Shown here in pieces: positions 1-8,423 of a DNA stretch of 15,944 nucleotides. The translations under genes and the position numbers were made by a program. The stretch is from Bacillota bacterium (GTDB lineage Bacteria > Bacillota > Clostridia > Lachnospirales > Lachnospiraceae), in NCBI GenBank assembly GCA_023392995.1, contig JAEWMZ010000386.1:1-15944 (forward strand), given 5' to 3'. Each line of letters starts with the position of its first letter. Position 1 is the first letter of the stretch. Under the pieces are notes generated by a model, which was given only the letters and a program-made list of their open reading frames with translations, did not search any database and was not told the origin of the DNA.

Positions 1-25
1 CCCAAACCTAATATTATATTAAATT

Positions 26-30
26 GGAGG
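26..30 (+). promoter_or_regulatory. RBS that sets the ileS start
   Basis: GGAGG followed by an 8-base spacer to ATG 39. It decides the start against the upstream in-frame TTG at 24, which overlaps it and has no RBS of its own. Confidence 0.85.
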
Positions 31-38
31 TAACCAGT

Positions 39-3000
39 ATGTACGATAAGGTGTCTACGGATCTTAACTTTGTCGAGAGAGAGAAGAAAGTACTGAAGTA
101 CTGGCAGGAGAATCAGATCTTTGAAGCCAGTATTGACGAGCGTAAGGATGGGGAAACCTATACCTTTTATGACGGACCGCCGACGGCCAATGGTAAGCCC
201 CATATCGGTCATGTATTAACTAGAGTTATTAAGGATATCGTCCCTAGATATAGAACCATGAAGGGCTATAAAGTACTTCGTAAAGCCGGCTGGGATACCC
301 ATGGTCTTCCGGTGGAGCTTGAGGTTGAGAAGAAGCTTGGAATTAATGGCAAGGAACAAATTGAAGCATATGGCTTAGAGCCATTTTTACAGGAATGTAA
401 GGAAAGTGTATGGAAATACAAAGGGATGTGGGAGGATTTCTCCGGTACCGTTGGCTTTTGGGCGGATATGGAGGATCCCTATGTAACCTATCACAATGAT
501 TATATTGAGTCTGAGTGGTGGTCTTTAAAGCAAATCTGGGAGAAAGACCTGCTCTATAAGGGCTTTAAGATTGTACCTTATTGTCCGAGATGCGGAACTC
601 CTCTTTCCAGTCATGAGGTAGCACAGGGCTATAAGGATGTGAAGGAGAAATCCGTCATTGCAAAATTCCGAGTAAAGGGAGCGGCTGATGAATATATTCT
701 GGCCTGGACCACAACACCCTGGACACTTCCCAGCAACGTGGGACTTTGTGTGAATCCGCAGGAAACTTATGTTAAGGTTAAAGTCTCCGTGGATGCAAAA
801 GGAAATGTATTAAAGAAAGACGGAAGCTGCGGCTGCGGACATGACCACGGCCATGCTCCTCAAGAGGCAGAAGCACCGGTGGCAGTTGGCACCGAGCACT
901 ATATTCTTGCAGAGGCTCTCTTAAGTGTACTTGAGGGTGATTATGAGGTAGAACAGACCTATGTAGGTAAGGATCTGGAATATATGGAATATGAGCCATT
1001 GTTCGATTATGCAACGCTGGATCGTAAGGGACACTTTGTAACCTGCGATAGTTATGTAACTCTGAGTGATGGTACCGGTGTGGTTCATATCGCACCTGCC
1101 TTTGGTGAGGACGATAGCCGTGTAGGCAGAAATTATGATTTGCCTTTCGTTCAGTTAATTGATGGAAAAGGTGAATTTAAACCGGAAGCGACTGATTTTG
1201 CAGGTATGTTCTGCAAGACAGCAGATGAACCGATTATGAAGATGCTGGCGCAGAAGGGCTTATTATTCAAGGTTCTGAAGTTTGAGCACAGCTACCCCTT
1301 CTGCTGGAGATGTGATACTCCGCTGATCTACTATGCAAGAGAATCCTGGTTTATCAAGATGACTGCCGTAAAGGATCAGCTGATTGCCAATAACAACACC
1401 ATTAACTGGATGCCGGAAAGCATTGGTCAGGGACGCTTTGGCGACTGGTTAAAGAACGTTCAGGACTGGGGTCTTTCCCGTGACCGTTATTGGGGTACTC
1501 CGCTTCCGATCTGGGAATGTGAGGATGGACACCGTCACTGTATCGGAAGTATTGAAGAGCTGAAGGCCATGTCTGACAATTGCCCGGATAATATAGAGCT
1601 TCACAGACCATTTATCGATGCAGTTACCATCAAGTGTCCGGAGTGCGGGAAAGAGATGACTCGTGTGAAGCCGGTAATCGACTGCTGGTATGACTCCGGT
1701 TCCATGCCTTTTGCACAGTGGCACTATCCCTTCGAGAATCAGGAGGTATTTGAGGATAATTTCCCGGCTGACTTCATCAGTGAGGCAGTTGACCAAACCA
1801 GAGGCTGGTTCTATTCTCTGCTGGCGATTTCAACCTTGATCTTTGAAAAGGCACCGTTTAAGAATGTAATCGTATTGGGACACGTGCAGGATGAGAACGG
1901 ACAGAAGATGTCCAAATCCAAGGGAAATGCAGTGGATCCTTTTGATGCGCTTGAGAAACATGGAGCGGATGCGATTCGCTGGTACTTCTATATCAACTCC
2001 GCATTATGGCTGCCGAACCGCTTCCATCACGGAGCAGTAACAGAAGGTCAGAGAAAGTTCATGGGAACGCTTTGGAACACTTATGCATTCTTTGTACTGT
2101 ATGCGAATATCGATAACTTTGATGCTACCCAGTATCAATTGGAATATGATAAATTACCGGTTATGGATCAATGGTTGTTATCCAAGTTGAATACCTTAGT
2201 GAAGAATGTGGATGATCAGCTGGAGAACTATCGTATCACCGAGGGCGCAAGACTTCTGGCTGACTTTGTCGATGAGCTTTCCAACTGGTATGTCAGAAGA
2301 AGCCGTGAACGCTTCTGGGTTAAGGATATGCCTCAGGATAAGATCAACGCCTATATGACCTTATATACCGCGCTGGTTACCGTATCCAAGCTGTCAGCTC
2401 CATTTATTCCGTTCATGACAGAGGATATCTATCAGAACCTGGTGGCTAAGATTGATCAGAAGGCTCCTAAGAGTATTCATTTATGTGATTATCCTACCTT
2501 TAACGAGGCTTGGATTGATACTGAGCTGGAAGCTAACATGGAAGAAGTACTCGAGATCGTTGTACTTGGCCGTGCTTGCAGAAATGCAGCGAATATCAAG
2601 AACCGCCAGCCCATCGGCAAGATGTATGTAAAAGCAGACAAGGAGCTTACTTCCTTCTATACCGCAATCATTGCAGAGGAACTTAATGTGAAGGAAGTTG
2701 TATTTACACAGGATGTAAGAGATTTCACCTCCTATAGCTTTAAGCCTCAGCTAAAGACCTTAGGACCGAAGTTCGGTAAGCAGATTGGAGCAATCCGCAC
2801 CGTACTCTCCCAGTTAAACGGAAATGCGGCAATGGATGAAATCAATGCAACCGGTCAGCTGAAGCTTGTTCTAGAAGGCGCAGAAGCAGTTCTGGAAAAG
2901 GATGATCTGTTAATCGAAGCAGCTCAGATGGAAGGCTTTGTATCGGATTCCGATCATGGAATCACGGTGGTACTGGATACGAATCTGTCAGCAGAGCTGA

Positions 3001-3254
3001 TTGAGGAAGGCTTTGTAAATGAGATTATCAGTAAGATTCAGACCATGCGTAAGGAAGCAGGTTTTGAGGTTATGGATCATATCCGTGTATCTCAGAGCGG
3101 CAATGCTAAGATTAAGGAAATCATGGAACGCAATGCAGAGCATATCAAATCAGAGGTGCTTGCAGAGGAAGCGCTGTTTGATAACGCGCAGGGCTATACA
3201 AAAGAGTGGAGCCTGAACGGTGAGAATGTAACACTTGGTGTAGAAAAACTGTAA
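39..3254 (+). CDS. ileS: Isoleucyl-tRNA synthetase, type 2 (eukaryote-like)
   Basis: Cytoplasmic class I aminoacyl-tRNA synthetase that charges tRNA-Ile with isoleucine and hydrolyses mischarged valine. The ATG at 39 gives 1071 residues. It is preferred over the in-frame TTG at 24 because GGAGG (26-30) lies 8 bases before the ATG and would be inside the coding region otherwise. Visible motifs are HIGH at residues 55-58, the CP1 editing domain with its Thr-rich TTTPWTLPSN stretch, metal-type Cys pairs such as C182/C185, and KMSKS at 623-627. The motif wording (YDGPPTANGKPHIGH, QKMSKSKGN), the length and the tRNA-binding C-terminus match the type 2/eukaryotic-like subgroup rather than the E. 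coli-like type 1. An unusual Cys/His cluster (C264, C266, H268, H270, H272) sits in the editing domain. Clostridial ileS genes are often T-box regulated, but the leader lies outside the window. Identity is certain; the subgroup call rests on motif recognition. Confidence 0.98.
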   Translation: MYDKVSTDLNFVEREKKVLKYWQENQIFEASIDERKDGETYTFYDGPPTANGKPHIGHVLTRVIKDIVPRYRTMKGYKVLRKAGWDTHGLPVELEVEKKLGINGKEQIEAYGLEPFLQECKESVWKYKGMWEDFSGTVGFWADMEDPYVTYHNDYIESEWWSLKQIWEKDLLYKGFKIVPYCPRCGTPLSSHEVAQGYKDVKEKSVIAKFRVKGAADEYILAWTTTPWTLPSNVGLCVNPQETYVKVKVSVDAKGNVLKKDGSCGCGHDHGHAPQEAEAPVAVGTEHYILAEALLSVLEGDYEVEQTYVGKDLEYMEYEPLFDYATLDRKGHFVTCDSYVTLSDGTGVVHIAPAFGEDDSRVGRNYDLPFVQLIDGKGEFKPEATDFAGMFCKTADEPIMKMLAQKGLLFKVLKFEHSYPFCWRCDTPLIYYARESWFIKMTAVKDQLIANNNTINWMPESIGQGRFGDWLKNVQDWGLSRDRYWGTPLPIWECEDGHRHCIGSIEELKAMSDNCPDNIELHRPFIDAVTIKCPECGKEMTRVKPVIDCWYDSGSMPFAQWHYPFENQEVFEDNFPADFISEAVDQTRGWFYSLLAISTLIFEKAPFKNVIVLGHVQDENGQKMSKSKGNAVDPFDALEKHGADAIRWYFYINSALWLPNRFHHGAVTEGQRKFMGTLWNTYAFFVLYANIDNFDATQYQLEYDKLPVMDQWLLSKLNTLVKNVDDQLENYRITEGARLLADFVDELSNWYVRRSRERFWVKDMPQDKINAYMTLYTALVTVSKLSAPFIPFMTEDIYQNLVAKIDQKAPKSIHLCDYPTFNEAWIDTELEANMEEVLEIVVLGRACRNAANIKNRQPIGKMYVKADKELTSFYTAIIAEELNVKEVVFTQDVRDFTSYSFKPQLKTLGPKFGKQIGAIRTVLSQLNGNAAMDEINATGQLKLVLEGAEAVLEKDDLLIEAAQMEGFVSDSDHGITVVLDTNLSAELIEEGFVNEIISKIQTMRKEAGFEVMDHIRVSQSGNAKIKEIMERNAEHIKSEVLAEEALFDNAQGYTKEWSLNGENVTLGVEKL

Positions 3255-3289
3255 ATTAAGAAGTCGACGTAATAAATAAGTATAATATA

Positions 3290-3336
3290 ATAAGCCATCC
3301 GATTCGATGTTAACTATTGGAATTCGGATGGCTTAT
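3290..3336. terminator. Hairpin terminator between convergent ileS and araC-type genes
   Basis: A 13-bp perfect stem, ATAAGCCATCCGA (3290-3302) with TCGGATGGCTTAT (3324-3336), extends by three more pairs past a one-base bulge. It lies 35 bases after the ileS stop. No T-run follows on the plus strand. On the minus strand the stem is followed by an A/T-rich stretch, so it may act on transcripts from both directions or as a 3'-end stabiliser. Confidence 0.65.
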
Positions 3337-3567
3337 CTGTACTTACCTTATGAACTTGTTATTGTATTAATTATCACAGTCAAGTATGTGCATTGGAACG
3401 AACCTATATACTTCCATAGTCATCTGAGCCTGCTTTACTATTTAATTAACCACCAAGAAGAAGGCAGTTCATAGATGTCGGCCTGTGCCGTTAGGATGTA
3501 GCTTCACAGATTTATTTGCAGTTAAAAATTACCCATAAATCATATATGTATAAATAAAACTTCTTTG
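3337..3567. other. Non-coding spacer, nothing recognised
   Basis: Together with the hairpin before it, this makes a 313-base gap between the ileS stop and the end of the minus-strand regulator. I see no supported reading frame, repeat or RNA structure here on either strand. Confidence 0.6.
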
Positions 3568-4419
3568 CTATTCCTTCTTTTTCACTTGTGAGGGAGAGGC
3601 TCCATAACGTTTCTTGAACAGCTTGCTAAAATGGTAAGCATCGTCATAACCCACACTGGCAGCAACCTCTTGAATGCTGGTACTCCAACCGTTCTCCAAC
3701 AGCTCCCTCGCTTTCTCCAGCCGGATATTAATCAAATGGCGGATAGGAGTGTCTCCAGTCTCACTCTTAAATATTTTAGAGATATAAAAAGGACTCAGAT
3801 ACATGTTCTCTGCAATCTGATCCAAGGATACCTTATCATTGTAATGATCCTCAAAGTAGCTTATGATTTGCTCCACTACGTATTTTTTGTTAGAGGATTC
3901 AAAGGTGCAGCCGGAGCTGCTCTCTACTGGTTCGCACTGTTCTCTGGCTACCAGTAGTATCATCTGCATCAGATAGGCCTTCAGCATAAAGTAGCGGCCC
4001 TCCCTGCACACAGCATTTTCTGATTCCATGGAGGAACAGATTTTAAACAGTTTTTGGCGCAGATCGCCGGCGGTATGTAAGATGTGTCCTCCGTCTGGCA
4101 GTGGCAAATAATTCACGGGCTGACCTTTCAAATGAATATTCGAAAAGGCAACAAAGAACTCCGTGGTAGGCAGATCACTTCCCTCTAAGATCAGTGCCTG
4201 ATGCCTAATTCCTGGATTCATAATCAGCAAATCACCCTCTGTCACCTCATAGATACAATCCTCGATCCGATAGCGTCCATTTCCTGACATCACAAAAGCC
4301 ATTTCGAGGAAATCATGGCTGTGATAGGTGTTCTCATTCTTCGCTCTGGTTCCCTTCCAGGTAAATAAAAAGGTGGGATCTAGTTCATCAATTAATTTCG
4401 CTTTTATCTCCGTACACAT
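3568..4419 (-). CDS. AraC-family regulator with N-terminal cupin sensor
   Basis: Cytoplasmic DNA-binding transcription factor of 283 residues from the ATG at 4419. An in-frame TTG at 4440 would add seven residues. The ATG is preferred because AGGA (4426-4429 on the minus strand) is 6 bases upstream of it. The N-terminal half is a cupin/AraC ligand-binding domain: HSH at 33-35, followed by a GRYRIED strand and the GDLLIMNPG turn. The last ~100 residues form the paired helix-turn-helix AraC domain, with SLDQIAENMYLSPFYISKIFK and SVGYDDAYHFSKLFKKRYG readily seen. It is divergent from the two-gene ABC exporter and is the obvious candidate regulator for it. The ligand is unknown; cupin AraC proteins often bind sugars or small organics, but exporter-linked ones may sense toxic compounds. 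Confidence 0.93.
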   Translation of the reverse strand: MCTEIKAKLIDELDPTFLFTWKGTRAKNENTYHSHDFLEMAFVMSGNGRYRIEDCIYEVTEGDLLIMNPGIRHQALILEGSDLPTTEFFVAFSNIHLKGQPVNYLPLPDGGHILHTAGDLRQKLFKICSSMESENAVCREGRYFMLKAYLMQMILLVAREQCEPVESSSGCTFESSNKKYVVEQIISYFEDHYNDKVSLDQIAENMYLSPFYISKIFKSETGDTPIRHLINIRLEKARELLENGWSTSIQEVAASVGYDDAYHFSKLFKKRYGASPSQVKKKE

Positions 4420-4425
4420 AGAATT

Positions 4426-4429
4426 TCCT
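4426..4429 (-). promoter_or_regulatory. RBS that sets the AraC-type start
   Basis: AGGA on the minus strand, 6 bases upstream of ATG 4419. It favours the ATG over the in-frame TTG at 4440. Confidence 0.6.
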
Positions 4430-4469
4430 GTCTCTCCCAATTCACTGCATCAGCAATCTACTATTCCTT

Positions 4470-4498
4470 ATTCTAATAGGTCATGGTGCAAAAGTAAA
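4470..4498 (-). promoter_or_regulatory. Candidate promoter of the AraC-type gene
   Basis: On the minus strand, TTTACT (4493-4498; 4 of 6 to consensus) is followed by 17 bases and TAGAAT (4470-4475; 5 of 6). The implied transcript starts near 4463 and gives a leader of about 45 bases. One ATGGTGCAA repeat (4483-4491) lies in the spacer between the two boxes, which would suit autorepression. Confidence 0.5.
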
Positions 4499-4531
4499 TG
4501 AGTTTTATAAGATAATACATCAATGGTGCAA
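4483..4531 (+). promoter_or_regulatory. Direct repeat ATGGTGCAA x2, candidate AraC-type operators
   Basis: Identical nonamers ATGGTGCAA occur at 4483-4491 and 4523-4531, in the same orientation and 40 bp apart, about four helical turns. The first lies inside the predicted araC-type promoter. The second lies 14 bp before the predicted exporter -35 box. AraC-family proteins typically bind direct repeats. Which protein binds here is inference. Confidence 0.45.
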
Positions 4532-4545
4532 GATACTCCATTTTG

Positions 4546-4574
4546 TTTACAGGTCACTCAGAGTATATTGTAAC
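4546..4574 (+). promoter_or_regulatory. Candidate exporter promoter
   Basis: TTTACA (4546-4551; 5 of 6) is separated by 17 bases from TGTAAC (4569-4574; 4 of 6). An overlapping alternative is TTGTTT 4543-4548 with TATTGT 4566-4571. The weak -10 box fits activator-dependent expression. It lies just upstream of the nested inverted-repeat element, so any transcript would carry that element in its leader. Confidence 0.4.
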
Positions 4575-4589
4575 ACGTAATTATTTTTT

Positions 4590-4747
4590 AAATAGGTAAT
4601 TGCGAAACTCATTAACGAAAGCCATAGTATACACAGCAGATACTGTTTCGAAGTGGAAGCTAAGCCCGAAGGAAGCGTTGGAACGAAGAAGCAGTATCTG
4701 CTGTGTATACAAATATAAAAACTATATTCTTTCGCAATAGCCTATTT
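4590..4747. repeat. 158-bp nested inverted-repeat element (MITE-like)
   Basis: The outer arms, AAATAGGTAATTGCGAAA (4590-4607) and its near-complement at 4730-4747, pair at 16 of 18 positions. Inside is a perfect 19-bp inverted repeat, GTATACACAGCAGATACTG (4627-4645) with 4692-4710, extending four more pairs (one G-U) inward. The core is a GAAG-rich stretch with GGAAGC repeated at 4655-4660 and 4671-4676. It has no coding capacity. I found no convincing target-site duplication. It ends 10 bases before the exporter RBS. It could be a non-autonomous mobile element, or a structured leader or attenuator. Confidence 0.6.
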
Positions 4748-4769
4748 TATTAGATACGGAGGTAGTCTC

Positions 4770-6575
4770 ATGACACCAATGAAATGGTTTTATTCATTTT
4801 TGAAAAAATATCGCAAATTAATGATTCTTGGTCTTTTTCTGACCACGATCGTTTCAGCACTTTCCATTGTCAACCCATTTATTGCGGGTATCATCGTGGA
4901 TGATGTCATAAAGGATGGTAACTTTAAATTGCTGCCGAACCTTATACTCTGCCTGCTGGGTGTGACCCTTGTTACAGGTATTCTCAGGTTCTTGTATCAG
5001 ATCGTATTTGAGACTGCTTCTCAGGGGATGCTTTATGACATGAGGGGAAAGGTATACCGTAAGCTTTTGCAGGAGGATTTTGCTTTCTATAATAAGAAGC
5101 GCACCGGTGATCTAATGAGCCGCCAGACCGGTGATATGGATGCCATTCGTCATTTTGTGGCATTTGTTATTTATGTCGTCTATCAGAACCTATTGTTGTT
5201 TTTCTTTGCGCTGCTGATGGTATTTACGGTCAGCACACGGCTGGCTCTGTGTATGTTAGTGGTATTACCCTTTACGGCATTTACCACTTATCTTCAATCG
5301 AAGGAGGTAAAGCCTGCCTTCCAGCGCAACCGTAACTGCTTTTCTTCCCTGAATACATTTGTGCAGGAGAACGTCAGCGGTAACCGGGTAGTAAAAGCAT
5401 TTGCCAAAGAAGATTATGAAATTGAAAAATTCAAGAAAGAAAATGATAAATTCCGTGATGCTCAGGTCAGCGCCTCCAGGATCTGGATGAAGTACGTTCC
5501 GGTTTTTGAGATTCTCTCCTATGCCCTTACCGTTGTTCTAATGGTCTATGGAGGTTATATGGCAATTCGCGGTGAAATTACTCTGGGAGACCTGGTAAAG
5601 GTCAACGGCTACCTGTGGATGTTAAATACCCCGCTGCGTATGGCCGGCTGGTGGATTAATGATATTCAAAACTTTGCTACTTCGGTGGAGAAAATTTATG
5701 CCACCTACAGTGAAGAGCCTAAGGTGTATTCCCCCTGTGCCGGAGTCGTCCATGAGAGACTGGAGGGTAATGTGGAATTTCGCAATGTATCTTACCGGGC
5801 AGATGATGAAGATATCGTCATGGATATTAATTTCAAGGTGAAAGCCGGTCAGACCGTGGGTATTATCGGCTCCACCGGTTCCGGAAAATCTACCCTCATG
5901 AACCTGCTTTGCCGCTTTTATGATACCACCTCCGGCGAGGTACTGCTGGATGGTGTTAATGTTAAGGACTATGACCTTTACAATATGCGTGATAGTATCG
6001 GCATGGCCATGCAGGATGTATTCCTGTTCTCCGACACGATTGAAGGTAATATTGCCTATGGCCGGCCAAACTGTACCTTTGAAGAGGTAAAGAAGGCTGC
6101 TATTATGGCAGATGCCAATCATTTTATTATGAATATGCCCGAGGGCTATGATACCATCGTGGGTGAGCGTGGTGTAGGTTTGTCCGGGGGACAGAAGCAG
6201 CGTATTTCTTTAGCGAGGGCATTACTAAAGGATCCTTCCATTCTGATCCTTGATGATACCACCTCGGCGGTGGATATGGAGACGGAAAGCTATATACAAA
6301 ATCAACTTAAGACGATTCAGAAAAATTGTACCAAGTTTATTATTGCCTATCGTATTTCCTCCATTAAGGATGCGGATTTGATTCTGGTTATGAATAATGG
6401 AAGAATTATCGAACAAGGCACTCATGAAGCACTTGTAGCTGCGGGAGGTTACTATGCCAAGGCATTCTGCAATCAGTACGGAGAGATTCCCTATGAGCTG
6501 CTGAAGAACGAAGAGCAAAGACAGCACAGCTTTGACTGGAAAGGAGAGATGAAGCATGGCACGCAACCGTTATGA
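4770..6575 (+). CDS. ABC exporter half-transporter, degenerate-site subunit
   Basis: Membrane half-transporter of 601 residues with an N-terminal type IV (exporter) transmembrane domain (about 1-310) and a C-terminal ATPase. GGAGG at 4758-4762 is 7 bases before the ATG. Visible motifs are Walker A GSTGSGKST (367-375), Q-loop AMQD, signature LSGGQ (471-475), and Walker B ending D495. The catalytic Glu position is Asp (D496), and the switch His is Tyr (Y527, in IIAYRIS). Walker A and Walker B of this chain therefore make the non-hydrolysing site of a heterodimer, as in BmrC/BmrD- or TM287/288-type exporters. The next gene, which overlaps it by 20 bp, supplies the partner. The substrate is unknown; drugs, peptides or lipids are typical for this family. 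Its divergent AraC-type neighbour is the likely regulator. Confidence 0.95.
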   Translation: MTPMKWFYSFLKKYRKLMILGLFLTTIVSALSIVNPFIAGIIVDDVIKDGNFKLLPNLILCLLGVTLVTGILRFLYQIVFETASQGMLYDMRGKVYRKLLQEDFAFYNKKRTGDLMSRQTGDMDAIRHFVAFVIYVVYQNLLLFFFALLMVFTVSTRLALCMLVVLPFTAFTTYLQSKEVKPAFQRNRNCFSSLNTFVQENVSGNRVVKAFAKEDYEIEKFKKENDKFRDAQVSASRIWMKYVPVFEILSYALTVVLMVYGGYMAIRGEITLGDLVKVNGYLWMLNTPLRMAGWWINDIQNFATSVEKIYATYSEEPKVYSPCAGVVHERLEGNVEFRNVSYRADDEDIVMDINFKVKAGQTVGIIGSTGSGKSTLMNLLCRFYDTTSGEVLLDGVNVKDYDLYNMRDSIGMAMQDVFLFSDTIEGNIAYGRPNCTFEEVKKAAIMADANHFIMNMPEGYDTIVGERGVGLSGGQKQRISLARALLKDPSILILDDTTSAVDMETESYIQNQLKTIQKNCTKFIIAYRISSIKDADLILVMNNGRIIEQGTHEALVAAGGYYAKAFCNQYGEIPYELLKNEEQRQHSFDWKGEMKHGTQPL

Positions 6576-8349
6576 TATGGATGAAATTCTGGAGGACAGC
6601 TTTGATGTGAACCAGCTTAGGCGTCTTGCCGGCTATATTGCCCCCTACAAGAAGAAAATGACCGGTGTTATTCTGCTGATGTTGATGGCCTCTGCGGCCA
6701 CCATGCTGATCCCCCTCTTCTTTCAAAGAATTATGGATTACTATATTCCAAACAAGGATATGGGCAAAATTCTGCTGGTAAGCGGGCTGACCTTATTGGT
6801 GGCAATATTCTCTGCCGTCAGTTTGGGGATTCGAATTAAAATTATGAGCAGCATCGGACAGGATATTATCCATACGATCCGCTCGGATATTTTTGGTCAT
6901 TTGCAGGATCTGCCCTTTTCCTACTATGATGACCGGCCTCATGGTAAGATTCAGGTAAGAGTAGTTAATTATGTGAACAGCCTCAGTGATCTGCTCAGCA
7001 ATGGTATTGTAAATACCATTACAGATTTGTGTAATCTATTCTTTATTATCCTATTTATGTTAATCTGCGATACCAGGTTGACCCTGGTATGCCTGTGCGG
7101 TCTTCCTTTGCTGGCGGGTGTGATTGTGCTGATTAAGAAAAAACAACGCAGAGCCTGGCAGATTCAGTCCAACAAGCAATCCAATCTGAATGCTTATATT
7201 GCAGAGAGCATGAACGGAATCCGGGTCACCCAGTCCTTTGTGCGTGAGGAGGAAAATACGGGGATCTTTAATCATTTGAGCAAGGGCTACCGAAAGTCCT
7301 GGATGAAGGCGGTGAAGTTTAACTTTATCATGGGACCCAGCGTGGATTTAATATCCGTGGCCACCACATCTTTTATCTATGTACTGGGTATTGGCTGGAT
7401 TCTGGCACCAAAGGCTACTTTGACGGTAGGAGTACTGATTGCATTTACAGCCTACATAGGACGGTTCTGGGCACCAATTAATACCCTGGCAGGCTTTTAT
7501 AACTCTCTGCTGACAGCGATTTCTTATCTGGAGCGTATCTCTGAAACCATTGATGAACCGGTGTTAGTCAAGGATGCGAAGGATGCGGTGGATATGCCGC
7601 TGATTAACGGTGAGGTGGAATTTAGGAAGGTTTGCTTTAGCTATGAAGAGGGGCACCGTATTCTTAACCGCATCAGCTTTCGGGTGAAGCAGGGTGAAAC
7701 CTATGCTATTGTTGGACCTACGGGTGCCGGTAAGTCAACGATTGTGAATTTGATCTGCCGGTTCTACAATGTGGACTCCGGCCAGGTGCTGATTGACGGG
7801 GTGGATATCTCTACGGTCACAATTCGATCGCTGCGAACACAGATGGGAATTATGATGCAGGACAGCTTTATCTTCGCCGGTACAATTATGGATAATATCC
7901 GATATGGCAATCGAGAGGCTACGGATGAGCAGGTGATTAACGCCGCCAAAACAGTATGCGCTCATGATTTCATTATGGAGATGGAGCAGGGTTACGATAC
8001 GGAGGTAAATGAACGGGGCAGCCGTCTTTCCGCCGGACAGCGGCAGCTGATCTCCTTTGCCAGAGCCTTGCTGGCAGATCCTAAGATCCTGATTCTGGAT
8101 GAGGCGACCTCCAGTATTGATACGGAAACAGAACTCCTGTTGCAAAAGGGCTTGAGCAGGCTGCTGGAAGGAAGAACCTCCTTTATTATCGCACACCGGT
8201 TATCTACGATTAAGAATGCAGATTGTATTATGTATATAGATAAGGGAGGAATTCTGGAAAAGGGCAGTCATGAAGAATTACTGGCTCTCGGGGGAGAATA
8301 TTATCAGCTCTATATGTCACAGTTTGATTTTCTAAAGAAAGCCAATTAG
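6556..8349 (+). CDS. ABC exporter half-transporter, catalytic-site subunit
   Basis: Partner half-transporter of 597 residues. The ATG at 6556 lies inside the previous gene, with GGAG at 6543-6546 and a 9-base spacer; the 20-bp overlap implies translational coupling. The N-terminal transmembrane domain spans about residues 30-325. The ATPase has Walker A GPTGAGKST (387-395), Q-loop MMQD, Walker B with the catalytic Glu present (D515-E516) and the switch His present (H547, in IIAHRLS). Its signature is LSAGQ (491-495) instead of LSGGQ. That altered signature faces the degenerate Walker motifs of the first subunit, while its intact Walker B pairs with the first subunit's canonical LSGGQ. This is the standard complementary asymmetry of heterodimeric exporters. 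Substrate unknown. Confidence 0.95.
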   Translation: MARNRYDMDEILEDSFDVNQLRRLAGYIAPYKKKMTGVILLMLMASAATMLIPLFFQRIMDYYIPNKDMGKILLVSGLTLLVAIFSAVSLGIRIKIMSSIGQDIIHTIRSDIFGHLQDLPFSYYDDRPHGKIQVRVVNYVNSLSDLLSNGIVNTITDLCNLFFIILFMLICDTRLTLVCLCGLPLLAGVIVLIKKKQRRAWQIQSNKQSNLNAYIAESMNGIRVTQSFVREEENTGIFNHLSKGYRKSWMKAVKFNFIMGPSVDLISVATTSFIYVLGIGWILAPKATLTVGVLIAFTAYIGRFWAPINTLAGFYNSLLTAISYLERISETIDEPVLVKDAKDAVDMPLINGEVEFRKVCFSYEEGHRILNRISFRVKQGETYAIVGPTGAGKSTIVNLICRFYNVDSGQVLIDGVDISTVTIRSLRTQMGIMMQDSFIFAGTIMDNIRYGNREATDEQVINAAKTVCAHDFIMEMEQGYDTEVNERGSRLSAGQRQLISFARALLADPKILILDEATSSIDTETELLLQKGLSRLLEGRTSFIIAHRLSTIKNADCIMYIDKGGILEKGSHEELLALGGEYYQLYMSQFDFLKKAN

Positions 8350-8351
8350 GA

Positions 8352-8381
8352 TACAAAAAAATATTACAAAATATTTTTGTA
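8352..8381. repeat. A/T-only imperfect hairpin after the exporter genes
   Basis: TACAAAAAAATAT (8352-8364) pairs with ATATTTTTGTA (8371-8381) with two bulged A residues. It is almost all A-T pairs, so it is weak. The stronger terminator lies about 45 bases further on. Confidence 0.3.
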
Positions 8382-8423
8382 GCTATGACAGGAGCAAAGG
8401 AATTATCGTTAATGGGACATAAT

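Noticed and set aside
1..38. T-box riboswitch for ileS
   Set aside because: Expected in this group, but only 38 bases of leader are in the window and no T-box or terminator can be seen.
3631..3957. Plus-strand open frame of 108 codons within the AraC-type gene
   Set aside because: Antisense shadow of a clear AraC-type coding region, without RBS or domain.
4580..4755. Target-site duplication flanking the nested inverted-repeat element
   Set aside because: The flanks are both A/T-rich and share short T/A runs, but no unambiguous direct repeat of a fixed length is present.
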